In this document: positions 21,750 to 30,739 of the stretch, piece after piece
How the letters are laid out: each line of letters opens with the position of its first letter
Numbering within the stretch: position 1 is the stretch's first letter
Source: Amycolatopsis lexingtonensis
GTDB lineage: Bacteria; Actinomycetota; Actinomycetes; Mycobacteriales; Pseudonocardiaceae
DNA length: 64,000 bases
Direction: 5' to 3'
Assembly: GCF_014873755.1 (NCBI RefSeq)
Contig: NZ_JADBEG010000001.1
Coordinates: 7,848,501 to 7,912,500 of the forward strand
Program-made: the position numbers and the translations under genes
Notes under the pieces: generated by a model
What the model was told of the DNA's origin: nothing
Database searches by the model: none
What the model saw: only the letters and a program-made list of their open reading frames with translations

Positions 21750-21802
21750 GTCTTGAATGAGTCATTCAGGACCTCCGAAGACCTGAATGACTCATTCAAG
21801 AC
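21750..21802. repeat. 53-bp double palindrome, copy 2 (inverted)
   Basis: The arms 21750-21769 and 21783-21802 are identical to those at 1841-1893. The 13-base spacer (GACCTCCGAAGAC) is the exact reverse complement of that copy's spacer, so the whole 53 bp is repeated in inverted orientation. It again lies between convergent genes, here gadB and the flavin oxidoreductase. Confidence 0.92.
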
Positions 21803-21848
21803 GTTCGCACGTGGCCGCCGGCCGTCAACGAGCCTCGGACGCGCGACA

Positions 21849-22910
21849 CTAGTGCCAGGACTTGGCCCGGGCGTACTGGTCGGGCCAGCGCACGTCGGCG
21901 CCGAGGACGTTCGCCGCGCGCAGTGGCCAGTGCGGGTCGCGCAATAGCGCGCGGGCCAGGAACACGACGTCGGCCTGGTCGTTCCGGACGATTTCCTCGG
22001 CCTGGTGCGGGTCGGTGATCATGCCGACCGCGCCGGTCGGGAGGCCGGCTTCGGCGCGGATCCGCTCGGCGAACGGCACCTGGTAGCCGGGGCCGACGGG
22101 GATGTCCGGCTTCGGGACGTTGCCGCCGGTCGAGGTGTCGATGAGGTCGATCCCGCGCTCGGCCAGGAGCTTCGCCAGCCGGACCGAGTCGTCGAGGGTC
22201 CAGCCGTGGTCCGCCCAGTCGGTGGCGCTCAGCCGGGCGAAGAGGGGAAGGCCGGTCGTCGCGCGGACCGCGTCGGCGATCTCCAGCGCGAGGCGCGTGC
22301 GGCCCTCGAAGTCGCCGCCGTAGCGGTCGGTGCGGGTGTTGGACAGCGGCGACAGGAACTGGTGGACGAGGTAGCCGTGCGCGAAGTGCAGCTCGAGCAC
22401 GTCGAAGCCGGCGTTCTCCGCCCGGCGGGCCGCCTCGGCGAAGACTTCGGGGAGCGCGCTGACTTCGTCGGTGGTCAGCTCGCGCGGAGTGGCGTAGTCG
22501 CCGAACGCCGTCGCGGACGGACCGACGCTCTCCCAGCCCCCGTCCTCGGGCGCGACGCTGCCGGGCCCGTCCCAGGGCCGGTGCGTCGACCCCTTGCGCC
22601 CGGCGTGGGCGAGCTGCATGCCGATGGCGGTGTCCTGGCCGTGCACGAAGTCGACGATCCGGCGCCAGGCGTCCGCGTGCTCGTCGCTCCAGATGCCGGT
22701 GTCCTGCGGGCTGATCCGGCCTTCGGGGCTGACGGCGGTGGCTTCGGTCATGACGAGCCCGGCCCCGCCGGTGGCGAACTGACCGAGGTGGACGAGGTGC
22801 CAGTCACCGGGAAAGCCATCGGCGGCGGAGTACTGGCACATCGGAGACACCCAGACGCGGTTCGGCAGGGTCAGGCCGCGGACGGTGATCGGGCTGAAGA
22901 GTCGGCTCAC
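21849..22910 (-). CDS. Old-yellow-enzyme NADH:flavin oxidoreductase (YqjM type)
   Basis: A 353-residue FMN TIM-barrel ene-reductase. The YqjM-class cysteine is in VSPMCQYSAADG (near residue 25). Further hallmarks are LGQFATGGAGLVMTEATAVS, QLAHAGRKGSTHRPW and the substrate-site segment LHFAHGYLVHQFLSPLSNTR with RYGG after it. Such enzymes reduce activated C=C bonds with NAD(P)H. The start is GTG 22910. It is divergent from the TIGR03085-type gene, across a region carrying a large palindrome. Confidence 0.93.
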   Translation of the reverse strand: MSRLFSPITVRGLTLPNRVWVSPMCQYSAADGFPGDWHLVHLGQFATGGAGLVMTEATAVSPEGRISPQDTGIWSDEHADAWRRIVDFVHGQDTAIGMQLAHAGRKGSTHRPWDGPGSVAPEDGGWESVGPSATAFGDYATPRELTTDEVSALPEVFAEAARRAENAGFDVLELHFAHGYLVHQFLSPLSNTRTDRYGGDFEGRTRLALEIADAVRATTGLPLFARLSATDWADHGWTLDDSVRLAKLLAERGIDLIDTSTGGNVPKPDIPVGPGYQVPFAERIRAEAGLPTGAVGMITDPHQAEEIVRNDQADVVFLARALLRDPHWPLRAANVLGADVRWPDQYARAKSWH

Positions 22911-22960
22911 CTCTGGGGCAACGACAGGTGCCGGTGGTCTCTTCCCGTGCCCTGCCCCAA

Positions 22961-23045
22961 GCGCCCCAATGTGGCGTTGGTTGCGTCCAGCGCACCCAAT
23001 GTGGCGTTCGGTGCGTCAGACGCACCGAACGCCACATTGGGGCGC
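22961..23045. repeat. Three AATGTGGCGTT units forming a 45-bp palindrome
   Basis: Units at 22961-22980 and 22992-23015 are direct repeats; a third at 23021-23045 is inverted. Bases 22996-23040 form a perfect palindrome with two 22-base arms around one central A. Unlike the other repeats it lies between divergent genes, 50 bases from one start and 73 from the other. Confidence 0.9.
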
Positions 23046-23117
23046 TCAGGCGACCAGGTACGTGCGCGGCGTCTCTTCCCGTCGCCAATGCCTCTACCGG
23101 CGGGTAACCTCGGCCCC

Positions 23118-23744
23118 ATGGGTGTCGCTGCAGACGAACGCCAGGCCTTGAGCTTCCTCCTCCGCGAACTCGGGCCCGACGCGCCCACGTTGTGCGAAGG
23201 CTGGACGACCCGCGATCTCGCCGCGCACCTCGTCGTGCGCGAACACCGCCTCGACGCCGCGCCCGGGATCCTCATCCCCGCCCTCGCCGGGCACACGCAA
23301 AAGGTCCAAGACCGCTACGCCGCCAAGGCCTGGGGTGCCCTCGTCGAGCAGGTCAAGCAGGGCCCGTCCAAGTTCTGGCCCACCGCGATCGGCCCGCTCG
23401 ACGAGCTGACCAACACCGCCGAGTTCCTCGTCCACCACGAGGACGTCCGGCGCGCGCAGCCCGGCTGGGAACCACGCCCGGCCGACGCCACGAGGGATGC
23501 CGCTGCCTGGCGGTCGGCGAAACAGGCCGCCAAGCTCAACCTCCGCAAGGCGCCAGTCGGCGTCACGCTCCGGACCACCACCGGGCAGGAGGCCGCCGTC
23601 AAGACCGGGCCCGATCCCGTCGCCGTGATCGGGGCGCCGGTCGATCTGCTGCTGTTCGTGTTCGGCCGCGACGCCGTGCACCTGGAGTTCGAAGGCGACG
23701 CGGCCGCCGTCACGAAGCTGCAGGCCGTGAACCGCGGACTCTGA
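23118..23744 (+). CDS. DinB-fold TIGR03085-type metal-binding protein
   Basis: A 208-residue protein. The opening ADERQALSFLLRELGPDAPTL, then CEGWTTRDLAAHLVVREHRL, fits the actinobacterial maleylpyruvate isomerase/DinB-like superfamily (TIGR03085). Metal-ligand histidines are likely in AAHLVVREHR and in the HHEDVRRAQPGW segment near residue 110. The superfamily includes mycothiol-dependent enzymes, which would suit an actinomycete, but the reaction is unknown. Its end overlaps the opposing membrane gene by 35 bases. Confidence 0.82.
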   Translation: MGVAADERQALSFLLRELGPDAPTLCEGWTTRDLAAHLVVREHRLDAAPGILIPALAGHTQKVQDRYAAKAWGALVEQVKQGPSKFWPTAIGPLDELTNTAEFLVHHEDVRRAQPGWEPRPADATRDAAAWRSAKQAAKLNLRKAPVGVTLRTTTGQEAAVKTGPDPVAVIGAPVDLLLFVFGRDAVHLEFEGDAAAVTKLQAVNRGL

Positions 23745-24402
23745 CCGAAACCCACCGGCCCACCGGCAGCGACACGACGATCGCGGCCAGCACCAGGTGC
23801 ACGGCCATGAAAGCCACCGCGGCCGGCACGCTCGGCGGCCCGCCGAGGAACACGATCATGTGCGACGCCCACTTCAGCTCGGTCGGTTTCGTGCCCGCCG
23901 CCCAGACGTCGTTGAGCGCCCAGAACGTCAGGTCGTTCACGCCGGAGATCACCACGAGGATCGACGCGATCCCGACCTTCAGCACGTTCGCCGTCCGGCC
24001 GCCGCCGAGGCGGTAGGCCAGCAGCGCGAACAGCACGATGAACGTCGTCACGAACAGCTCGAACTGGTACACCGGCTGGAAGTCCTGGTCGGGCGAGCGC
24101 GCGAACCCCTGCACCCGCATCACCAGCTCGGTGTCCAAATAGGACATGTAGACGAAGACGGCGAACACGATCAACGCCGGCCCGAAGCGGCCGCGCGGGA
24201 ACAGCGACACCGTCAGCACCGCGAAGACGAACGGGCACAGCTTGAACGCCCAGTCGCCGACGTTGTCCAGCGTCTGGTCCGGCGGCAGCACCACCATGAT
24301 CAGCAGCGTGGTGACCACCGCCGGGACGGCGGCGACCAGCCACAGCCACTGCCGCCGCCGGTACAGGGCGGCGACCAGGCCGGGCGATTCCAAGAGCGTC
24401 AC
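23710..24402 (-). CDS. Six-helix membrane protein at end of the glycan-like operon
   Basis: A 230-residue protein with six hydrophobic segments at about 15-36, 48-68, 75-98, 115-138, 145-165 and 182-212. The conserved-looking polar motifs YLDTELVMR and GVNDLTFWALND lie at membrane edges. I recognise no family. GTG 24402 overlaps the carbamoyltransferase stop (GTGA), so it is the last gene of the coupled operon 24399-29707. Its 3' end overlaps the convergent neighbour by 35 bases. It may be a transport or membrane-anchored modifying partner. Confidence 0.8.
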   Translation of the reverse strand: MTLLESPGLVAALYRRRQWLWLVAAVPAVVTTLLIMVVLPPDQTLDNVGDWAFKLCPFVFAVLTVSLFPRGRFGPALIVFAVFVYMSYLDTELVMRVQGFARSPDQDFQPVYQFELFVTTFIVLFALLAYRLGGGRTANVLKVGIASILVVISGVNDLTFWALNDVWAAGTKPTELKWASHMIVFLGGPPSVPAAVAFMAVHLVLAAIVVSLPVGRWVSVRVRGSRPAAS

Positions 24403-26198
24403 AGTTCCTTCTCCACCCAGAACGGTCCGAGGGCCAGCGCGTCGACGTCGGTCTTGAGGTAACACGCGATCGCGTCGGCCGGGCTGGCCACGATCGGCTC
24501 GTTGTTGTCGTTGAACGAGGTGTTGACGACCATCGGCACCCCGGTCAGCTTCTCGAACTCGCTGATCATCCGGTAGTACAGCGGGTTGTCCGCACGACTG
24601 ACAGTCTGCACCCGCGCGGTGCCGTCGACGTGCGTGATCGCCGGGACCTCGGCGCGCTTGTCCGGCAGGACGTCGAACACCAGCAGCATCACCGGTGACG
24701 GGTAGTCGCTGACGAAGTACTCGCCCGCGCGCTCCTCCAGGCACGAAGGCGCGAACGGCCGGAACGCCTCGCGGTGCTTCACCTTCTCGTTCATCCGCGT
24801 CTTCGACTCGGGATCGCGCGGGTCGGCGACGAGCGACCGGTTGCCCAGCGCCCGCGGCCCGCACTCCATCCGGCCCTGCACCCAGCCGACGATCTTGCCC
24901 TCGGCCACCTTCGCCGCGGTGTGCGCCGCGATGTCGTCGACGCGCTCGTACTCGACGCCGGCGTCCTGCAGCGCCAGTTCCATCTCGGCCTCGGTGTAGT
25001 CGGGGCCGGTGTAGGTGTAGCCGTCGCGCGGGCGCGGCTTGCCGTACTTGGCGACCGAGACGTCCAAAGCCGCGCCGAGCGCGCAGCCGTCGTCGGCCGC
25101 CGCGGGCTGGGCGAAGAAGTCCTCGAACGGCGTCTCCAGCAGGATCCGCCCGTTCATGACGCTGTTCAGCGCGACCCCGCCGGCGACGCACAGCCGCTTC
25201 GAACCGGTCTCGCGCTGCAGCCAGCGCGCCAGGTGCAGGCCCGCTTCTTCGAGCGTCACCTGCAGGGCGTACGCGATGTCGCAGTAGTGCTGGGGAACGG
25301 GATTCGCAGCCGTGACGCGGGTTTTCGGCCGCGCCGGGCCGAAGGCGTCGGTGAACTTCCGGGACATCACGTGCTTGCCGGTGCGGTGGTGGCCGAACCA
25401 GCTCAGGTCGAGTTCGAAGCCGCCGTCGTCGTCGAGGTGGATGAGCTGCTTGAACGCGTCGACGTAGGTGTCCTCGCCCAGCGGCGCCAGGCCCATGATC
25501 TTGCCTTCGTCGCGGGTCGGGAAGAAGCCGAGGTAGCCGGTGACGCCCGCGTACATCGCGCCGAGCGAGTGCGGGAACTTGATCCGGCGCAGGTCGACGA
25601 TCTTGTTCCCGCGGCCGTGCGCGAGGTAGGTCGCCGTGCCGTCGCTGCCGATGCCGTCGAACGTCATGACCGCCGACTCGTCCCACGGCGAGATGAAGTA
25701 CCCGCTGGCCGCGTGCGCGCGGTGGTGGTCCACGAGGTGGGTCTTGAACTTCGTCGGCCCGGTCCAGCCGACGGCTTCCTTGACGTCGTTCGCCAGCGTG
25801 TAGGACCGCTTGATGTGGGCCAGAACCGCGCCGCCGACGTGGTAGTCGTCGTGGCCGGAGCCGCCCCCGGTCCGGAAGGTGTCGACCATGCCCGCGGACT
25901 TGCCGCCCTCGTCGCCGTTGGCGTTGCGGAAGACGTCCAGCGTGCCGGGGAAGTACCGCGCGAACACCTTGGCCGCGTGGATGCCTTCCTTCCAGCGCTG
26001 CCAGTAGTAGGCCACGTGGTCGACGTCGGCCAGGGTGATCCCGGCGCGCTCCAGGCAGAACTTGATGGCCTCGGCGGGGAAGCCGCCGTCGTGCTTCACG
26101 CGCGTGAAGCGTTCTTCCTCGGCGAACGCGATGATCTCGCCGTCGCGCACGAGTGCCGCCGCCGAGTCGTGCACCCGGCTGATGCCCAGTACGTACAT
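24399..26198 (-). CDS. NodU/CmcH-type O-carbamoyltransferase
   Basis: A 599-residue enzyme. The opening YVLGISRVHDSAAALVRDG with EEERFTRVKHDGGFP, and HLVDHHRAHAASGYF near residue 125, match the Kae1-like N-terminal domain of NodU-type carbamoyltransferases. GGVALNSVMNG near 340 and the C-terminal RALGNRSLVADPRDP are the TobZ-like carbamoylation region. It would transfer carbamoyl from carbamoyl phosphate via carbamoyl-AMP to a hydroxyl of a sugar or natural product. GGGAGAG precedes ATG 26198. It lies 16 bases after the flippase-like gene in one operon. Confidence 0.93.
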   Translation of the reverse strand: MYVLGISRVHDSAAALVRDGEIIAFAEEERFTRVKHDGGFPAEAIKFCLERAGITLADVDHVAYYWQRWKEGIHAAKVFARYFPGTLDVFRNANGDEGGKSAGMVDTFRTGGGSGHDDYHVGGAVLAHIKRSYTLANDVKEAVGWTGPTKFKTHLVDHHRAHAASGYFISPWDESAVMTFDGIGSDGTATYLAHGRGNKIVDLRRIKFPHSLGAMYAGVTGYLGFFPTRDEGKIMGLAPLGEDTYVDAFKQLIHLDDDGGFELDLSWFGHHRTGKHVMSRKFTDAFGPARPKTRVTAANPVPQHYCDIAYALQVTLEEAGLHLARWLQRETGSKRLCVAGGVALNSVMNGRILLETPFEDFFAQPAAADDGCALGAALDVSVAKYGKPRPRDGYTYTGPDYTEAEMELALQDAGVEYERVDDIAAHTAAKVAEGKIVGWVQGRMECGPRALGNRSLVADPRDPESKTRMNEKVKHREAFRPFAPSCLEERAGEYFVSDYPSPVMLLVFDVLPDKRAEVPAITHVDGTARVQTVSRADNPLYYRMISEFEKLTGVPMVVNTSFNDNNEPIVASPADAIACYLKTDVDALALGPFWVEKEL

Positions 26199-26214
26199 GA
26201 TCTCTCCCAGTGGT

Positions 26215-27462
26215 TCAGAATCGGCGGACCAGGCGCCGCAGGACGGCCGCCTTCACCGCGAGCGCGAGGACGAGCGCGGCGAACCCGCCGACCGGCCCGA
26301 GGACGGGGACGAGCAGCGCCGCGGCGACGGCGGTGGCGACGAGCGACACGACGGCGGTGCCGGACGTCAGCGTCAGCACCTTGCTGTTGGTGTTTTCGAT
26401 GAGGAAGCCCGCGTACAGCCCGGTCGCGTACAACGCCGTCTCGACGAGCACGAGCACCCCGAGGACGACGTAGGCGTCTTCGGCGGTGAGCAGGGCGCGG
26501 GTCCCGGGGATGGCGAGACCCGCGCCGAGCACGAGGACCACGCCGATCCCGGCGCGTTCGACCAGCCGCAGCAGTGAAACCGCCCGCGCCCGCCCGGCCG
26601 CCGCGCCCGTGCCGCGCATCCGCCGTGACGCCGCCGGCTGGTGCAGCTTGAGCTGGTAGTACAGCAGCGAGCAGAACGCGCTCGACACCAGCAGCGCCAG
26701 GTAGAACGGGCCGCTGTCGGTGGTCCGGCCGGACAGCGCGAGCACCGCGAACACGACCGACGTCGAGATGACGTCGAGCAGTTCGGTCAGGCCGAGCAGG
26801 ACGGTGCTGCGGCCGAACGCGGGCAGCAGCCGGTGTCCGGGGACACCGCCACCCCGCAGCCACGGGCGCGGCAGCAGGGCGACCGAGGTACCGAGGATGA
26901 CGAGGATCCCGCCCAGCAGCATCGCCAGGTGCGTCTCGGGCGGCCAGCGCACCGCCCACGTCACGCACGTCACGACGCCGACCACGACCGAGCCCGCGGC
27001 GAACGCCAGCGCGTCCAAAGTGGACTTGTCACGCAGCCGGTGCAGGCCGGACACGGTCATCAGCAGCCCGCCGGAGATTGACCAGGCCGCCGCCGTCAGG
27101 TACAGCGCCGCGTCCGAGCGCGGAGCCACCACCAGCGCGACGGCCGTCGCCACCAGCACCGCCAGCACGGGCACCGCGGCCAGCCGGACCGCGAGCGCCG
27201 CGACGGCGTCCCGGGTCCGGTGCAGCCGCGGCAGGCTCTTCAACGCCGACTTCTCCGCCGCGGCCGGCACGAAGTTGAGCCAGGTCATCAGGCCCAGCGC
27301 GTTCGCGAAGCGCCCGTAGTCGCGGGCGCCCCACGCCGTGATCAGGACCAGCCCCATCACCTGGACCGACAGCCGGAAAACCCCGCGGCCGGCGAGCAGC
27401 CGCAGCACCACCGCCGGTCGCGGCGGGGCCGCGACCGGCGAAGCGGCGGAGGGCGCGGTCAC
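26215..27462 (-). CDS. Polysaccharide-flippase-like (MOP superfamily) membrane protein
   Basis: A 415-residue protein with about 11-12 hydrophobic segments. The RLLAGRGVFRLSVQVMGLVL opening and GARDYGRFANALGLMTWLNF resemble Wzx/MurJ-type lipid-linked oligosaccharide flippases, in which the second helix often contains LG..EYG.F. GTG 27462 overlaps the ATP-grasp stop by four bases (GTGA). In context it would move a lipid-linked or amphipathic product across the membrane. Similarity is general, so the substrate is open. Confidence 0.8.
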   Translation of the reverse strand: MTAPSAASPVAAPPRPAVVLRLLAGRGVFRLSVQVMGLVLITAWGARDYGRFANALGLMTWLNFVPAAAEKSALKSLPRLHRTRDAVAALAVRLAAVPVLAVLVATAVALVVAPRSDAALYLTAAAWSISGGLLMTVSGLHRLRDKSTLDALAFAAGSVVVGVVTCVTWAVRWPPETHLAMLLGGILVILGTSVALLPRPWLRGGGVPGHRLLPAFGRSTVLLGLTELLDVISTSVVFAVLALSGRTTDSGPFYLALLVSSAFCSLLYYQLKLHQPAASRRMRGTGAAAGRARAVSLLRLVERAGIGVVLVLGAGLAIPGTRALLTAEDAYVVLGVLVLVETALYATGLYAGFLIENTNSKVLTLTSGTAVVSLVATAVAAALLVPVLGPVGGFAALVLALAVKAAVLRRLVRRF

Positions 27463-28700
27463 GGCAGGGGTACCGCCATGTCCTGGTCGTGGAGCAGGAA
27501 CTTCAGCGTGCCGCGGACGGCGTTCTCCGCCGTGAGCAGCTCCGGCACCGAGCCGGCGGTGAGCACGACGTACCCGAGCTTGTGCCCCGCCTGTTCGTAC
27601 GGCCGGACGAACGAACCCTCGTCGGCGAACAGGTGCAGCCCGACCAGACCCGGCATCGCGCGCACGTCGTCGATACCGTCCACTCGGGACAGGTGACCGC
27701 CGCGGTCGGACGCGAGGATGTGCACCAGGGTCGGCTTCGGCTCGTGCAGGTCCAGCGTGACCTCGCCGCCGGTGGCCGCGGCGATCCCCGCGCCGATCAG
27801 GTCGGCGCCGTGGCAGTGCGCGATCGCCTCGGCGAGCCCGTTGCCGCCCATCCGCGCGCCCATTTCGACGAGGTACAGCCGCCCGTCCCGGCCCAGGACG
27901 GCGTCCAGCGTCAGCGGTCCGGTCCGGTAGCCGAGCTCGGTGCAGATCCGGTCGAGGGCTTCGATCAGGCCCAGCTCGACGTCGGCGGGCAGCTCGGCGG
28001 GCAGCAGGTGCGACGACGTCACGAAGAACGGCGGCGGCGTCAGCACGCGTTCGGTGACGGCGTGGAAGACGATCCGGCCGTCGACGACCAGCGCCTCGAT
28101 GGTGAAGTGCGAACCGTCGAGGTGCTCCTCCACGACCAGTCGCCCGGACGGCGAGAACGCGAGCGACTCGGTGAACGCCTTGGTCAGCAGGCCGGGGCCG
28201 GGGCACGAGACGACCCCGCGGCTGCCGGAGGAGTCGACCGGCTTGACGAGCGCGGGGAACCGCAGCTGCTGCGCGGCGTGCACGAGCTCCGGGCCCGGGC
28301 GGCCGTCGACGCTGCGGTAGCTGGGCAGGGCCAGGTGGTCGCACAGCGCGCGGAACACGGACTTGTCCGTCGACGCCCGGACCGCGTACTCGGGCAGCGG
28401 ATCCGGGAGCCCCCAGTGCCGGGTCAGCCACGCCAGCGCGGGCAGGCCGACGTCGCTGGCCGGGCACAGCACGCCCGCGAGGTCGCGGCGGCCCTCCAGC
28501 GCCGCCGCGATCTGCTCCGGTGCCCGGACGCTGACCTGCAGGAACTCGTCCGCGTACGCCACCGCCGGCGCGCCGGGCCGGACGTCGACGCAGATCGTGC
28601 GGAACCCCAGTTCCCGCGCCCGCTCGTAGGTGCTGACCGAACCGTCCGCGCCCCCGAGGATCACCAGGGTTCTCGCGGGGTCCTTCTTCGAACTCGTCAC
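27459..28700 (-). CDS. ATP-grasp ligase
   Basis: A 413-residue protein. An N-terminal Rossmann-like pre-ATP-grasp domain opens with TLVILGGADGSVSTYERA. The ATP-grasp core has FPALVKPVDSSGSRGVV (near residue 145), VVEEHLDGSHFTIEALV (near 188) and the Mg-binding LYLVEMGARMGGNGLAEA (near 280). The family forms amide or ester bonds from a carboxylate through acyl phosphate. The layout is like carbamoyl-phosphate-synthase/BL00235-type amino-acid ligases. GTG 28700 overlaps the GT2 stop. Probably it joins an amino acid or acid to the pathway's intermediate. Confidence 0.9.
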   Translation of the reverse strand: MTSSKKDPARTLVILGGADGSVSTYERARELGFRTICVDVRPGAPAVAYADEFLQVSVRAPEQIAAALEGRRDLAGVLCPASDVGLPALAWLTRHWGLPDPLPEYAVRASTDKSVFRALCDHLALPSYRSVDGRPGPELVHAAQQLRFPALVKPVDSSGSRGVVSCPGPGLLTKAFTESLAFSPSGRLVVEEHLDGSHFTIEALVVDGRIVFHAVTERVLTPPPFFVTSSHLLPAELPADVELGLIEALDRICTELGYRTGPLTLDAVLGRDGRLYLVEMGARMGGNGLAEAIAHCHGADLIGAGIAAATGGEVTLDLHEPKPTLVHILASDRGGHLSRVDGIDDVRAMPGLVGLHLFADEGSFVRPYEQAGHKLGYVVLTAGSVPELLTAENAVRGTLKFLLHDQDMAVPLP

Positions 28701-29707
28701 GCCGAAACGCCTTTCCCCAGTTGCACATCGATGAGCCGGGGACCCGCCGGGTCCGCCGGGGTGAAGAGCCGGTCCTCGGCGTCGACGACGACGTTCGCTT
28801 CCCGGACGTAGAACTGCCGCGGCCGCGGCTGACCCGCGCCGACCACGACGAGGTAGCGCACGGTCAGCGACGCCACCAGCAGCAGGACCGCGAGCAGCGC
28901 GAACAGCAGCGTCGCGGTGACCCCGGCGCCGAGCAGGCCGAACGCCGCCGCGCCGCCGGCGAGCACCGCGATCCCCGCGGCCAGCAACGCCGTCGCGGAC
29001 GCCGCGGTCGTGAGCCGCCGGGTGAACCCGACGAAGAGTTCGATGGCGTGCGAAGCCAGGAACCCGAAGCCCACTTTGGACTCGCCGCGCTCGCGGGCCC
29101 GGTGCGCGACCTGGACGCAGGTGTACCGGCTGGTCAGCCGGGGGACCGTGGCCAGGAAGTACGGCGTGCCGAGCCGCAGGTCGACGATCTTGCGGGCCAG
29201 TTCCGCGCGGACCAGCCGGAACGCCGTGGCGCCCGGCGGGATCTCGATGCGCAGCACGCGCCGGCCGAGGAAGTGGAACGCGGCGGTGCCCCACCGCCGC
29301 AGCCGCGGGTCCTGGCGGTTCGTGCGGACGCCGAAGACCGCGTCGTTGCCCTGCTCGGCCGCCGCGACGAGCTTCTCCGCCTCGGCGGCGGGGAACTGCT
29401 GGTCGGCGTCGACGTGCAGGACCCACGGTTGCGACGCGTAGCGGTAGCCGGCCGAGAAAGCGGCCTCGAAACCGAAGTTCCGGGAAAAGGACAAATACCG
29501 CACGCGCGGGTCCGCGGCCGCGAGCGCGCGGATCTTGTCCAGCGTTCCGTCGACGCTCCCGTCGTCGACGTAAAACAGTTCCAGCGAATAGTGGCCTAGT
29601 TCGTTGGTTATTTCCCGATAGGACGGTTCTATGTTGTCGACTTCGTTGAAGCACGGAATGACTACGGTGAGTCCACTGTGGGCCGGCCCCGGGAAAGGGG
29701 TGGTCAT
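28697..29707 (-). CDS. Membrane GT2 glycosyltransferase (GtrB/DPM1-like)
   Basis: A 336-residue protein. The GT-A domain has LTVVIPCFNEVDNI, FYVDDGSVDGT and HVDADQQFP (a DxD site). Two hydrophobic helices follow at about 230-250 and 258-285, then a 45-residue soluble tail. This layout matches polyprenyl-phosphate monosaccharide synthases and GtrB. It would load a sugar on a lipid carrier on the cytosolic face. It is the first gene of the leftward operon and is divergent from the acyltransferase operon. ATG 29707 has only a weak ribosome site. Confidence 0.92.
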   Translation of the reverse strand: MTTPFPGPAHSGLTVVIPCFNEVDNIEPSYREITNELGHYSLELFYVDDGSVDGTLDKIRALAAADPRVRYLSFSRNFGFEAAFSAGYRYASQPWVLHVDADQQFPAAEAEKLVAAAEQGNDAVFGVRTNRQDPRLRRWGTAAFHFLGRRVLRIEIPPGATAFRLVRAELARKIVDLRLGTPYFLATVPRLTSRYTCVQVAHRARERGESKVGFGFLASHAIELFVGFTRRLTTAASATALLAAGIAVLAGGAAAFGLLGAGVTATLLFALLAVLLLVASLTVRYLVVVGAGQPRPRQFYVREANVVVDAEDRLFTPADPAGPRLIDVQLGKGVSA

Positions 29708-29980
29708 CTGCCCTGCTCAGGTGGGTGTACCGAATTCGTGTCCGCGCGGTCACCGACAGTGTGAATTGTGATCATGAATCCCCCAGCCGGATCCGGTAAG
29801 GCCGCTTGCCGATTGCGGTGTGGCGGGAGTTATAAGCAGATGGATCGGGAAACGGCGACGGTACTTCTACGAATTCCACCGTTCAGCCCCAGACCAAAGT
29901 AGTAACCCATCCGGCATTCGGGGTGACCTGACGGCCAGGTCCTTCCCCGCGGGCCGGTCGGTGGCGCAGACTCCCCGGCC
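29708..29980. promoter_or_regulatory. 273-bp divergent control region of the two coupled operons
   Basis: No ORF of note. It should hold promoters for both operons. It is locally richer in A/T than its surroundings (for example around 29755-29780 and 29825-29890), as promoter DNA often is. A TGTGAATTGTGATC at 29760-29773 is only a weak partial match to a Crp site. No clear dyad was found. Confidence 0.5.
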
Positions 29981-30739
29981 ATGTGGAATCTGGGGGCGGG
30001 GGTCGTGTGGCGTGCCGCCTACGTCCGGGCGGTGCGCTCGGCGTTCGCGACGGTGCCGTTCTACCGCGAGCGCTGGGCGCTCGACGGCCGGGAGGACCCG
30101 GTCGTGGTGCCCGGGCGCACCGGGACGAACGGCGGCGCGGCACCCCTCGCGGAAGCCGTGCACAAACTGGTCGACCTCGTGCCGCTCGCCGGCGGCGCCC
30201 GGCGGCCCGAGCCGGCGCGCGGGCTCGGGCGGGTCCTGCGGACGGCCCGGCGGCCCGGTCCGGGCAGCCTGGTCGTCCTGCTGGGCCCCGACGACCTGCG
30301 CCCGCCCACCGACCTGCCGAAGGGCGTCCGGGGCTGTGTCGCCGATCCGGACGCGCCTAGCGCCTCGGTGCTGCGCGAGGTCGCGGCCGTGCTGGACCGC
30401 GGGCGCCGCGTGCTCGCCGTCGGCGACGACAAGGCGATCGCGGCGTTCACCGAGGACCACCGCGTCGAGGCCGTGCCGCACCGCGAGCTCGATTCGCTGG
30501 ACGCCGGCCCGTACGGCGTGCTGCACGACCCGGTGCTCGGGTACCTCGGCGCGCTGGGCGGCTGCGGGCGGTGGCACCTCGACTGGCCGCACGTCTACGC
30601 CCGGGAGACGGCCGCCGGGCTCGCGTTCACGTTGCTGCGCCAGGCTTCCCCGCGGTTCGTGGACGTCGTCCCGGCCGGCGGGGTGCCCGGCGAGATCGCG
30701 TTCTGCCCGCGGCACGGCACCCCGGTCGTCCTGGCATGA
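29981..30739 (+). CDS. Unrecognised protein heading the acyltransferase operon
   Basis: A 252-residue protein. The opening YVRAVRSAFATVPFYRERW weakly recalls the first helix of CapK/PaaK-type adenylate-forming enzymes, but the ATP-binding core of that family is not visible. A later segment, LHDPVLGYLGALGGCGRWHL, then LLRQASPRFVDVVPAG, looks like a compact conserved domain. It could be a reduced adenylation protein or something new. GTG 30005, just after a G-rich stretch, is an alternative start. ATGA at 30736 couples it to the first acyltransferase. Confidence 0.65.
   Translation: MWNLGAGVVWRAAYVRAVRSAFATVPFYRERWALDGREDPVVVPGRTGTNGGAAPLAEAVHKLVDLVPLAGGARRPEPARGLGRVLRTARRPGPGSLVVLLGPDDLRPPTDLPKGVRGCVADPDAPSASVLREVAAVLDRGRRVLAVGDDKAIAAFTEDHRVEAVPHRELDSLDAGPYGVLHDPVLGYLGALGGCGRWHLDWPHVYARETAAGLAFTLLRQASPRFVDVVPAGGVPGEIAFCPRHGTPVVLA

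Noticed and set aside
29760..29773. Crp-like TGTGAATTGTGATC in the divergent operon gap
   Set aside because: Only one half site fits; the other half lacks TCACA.
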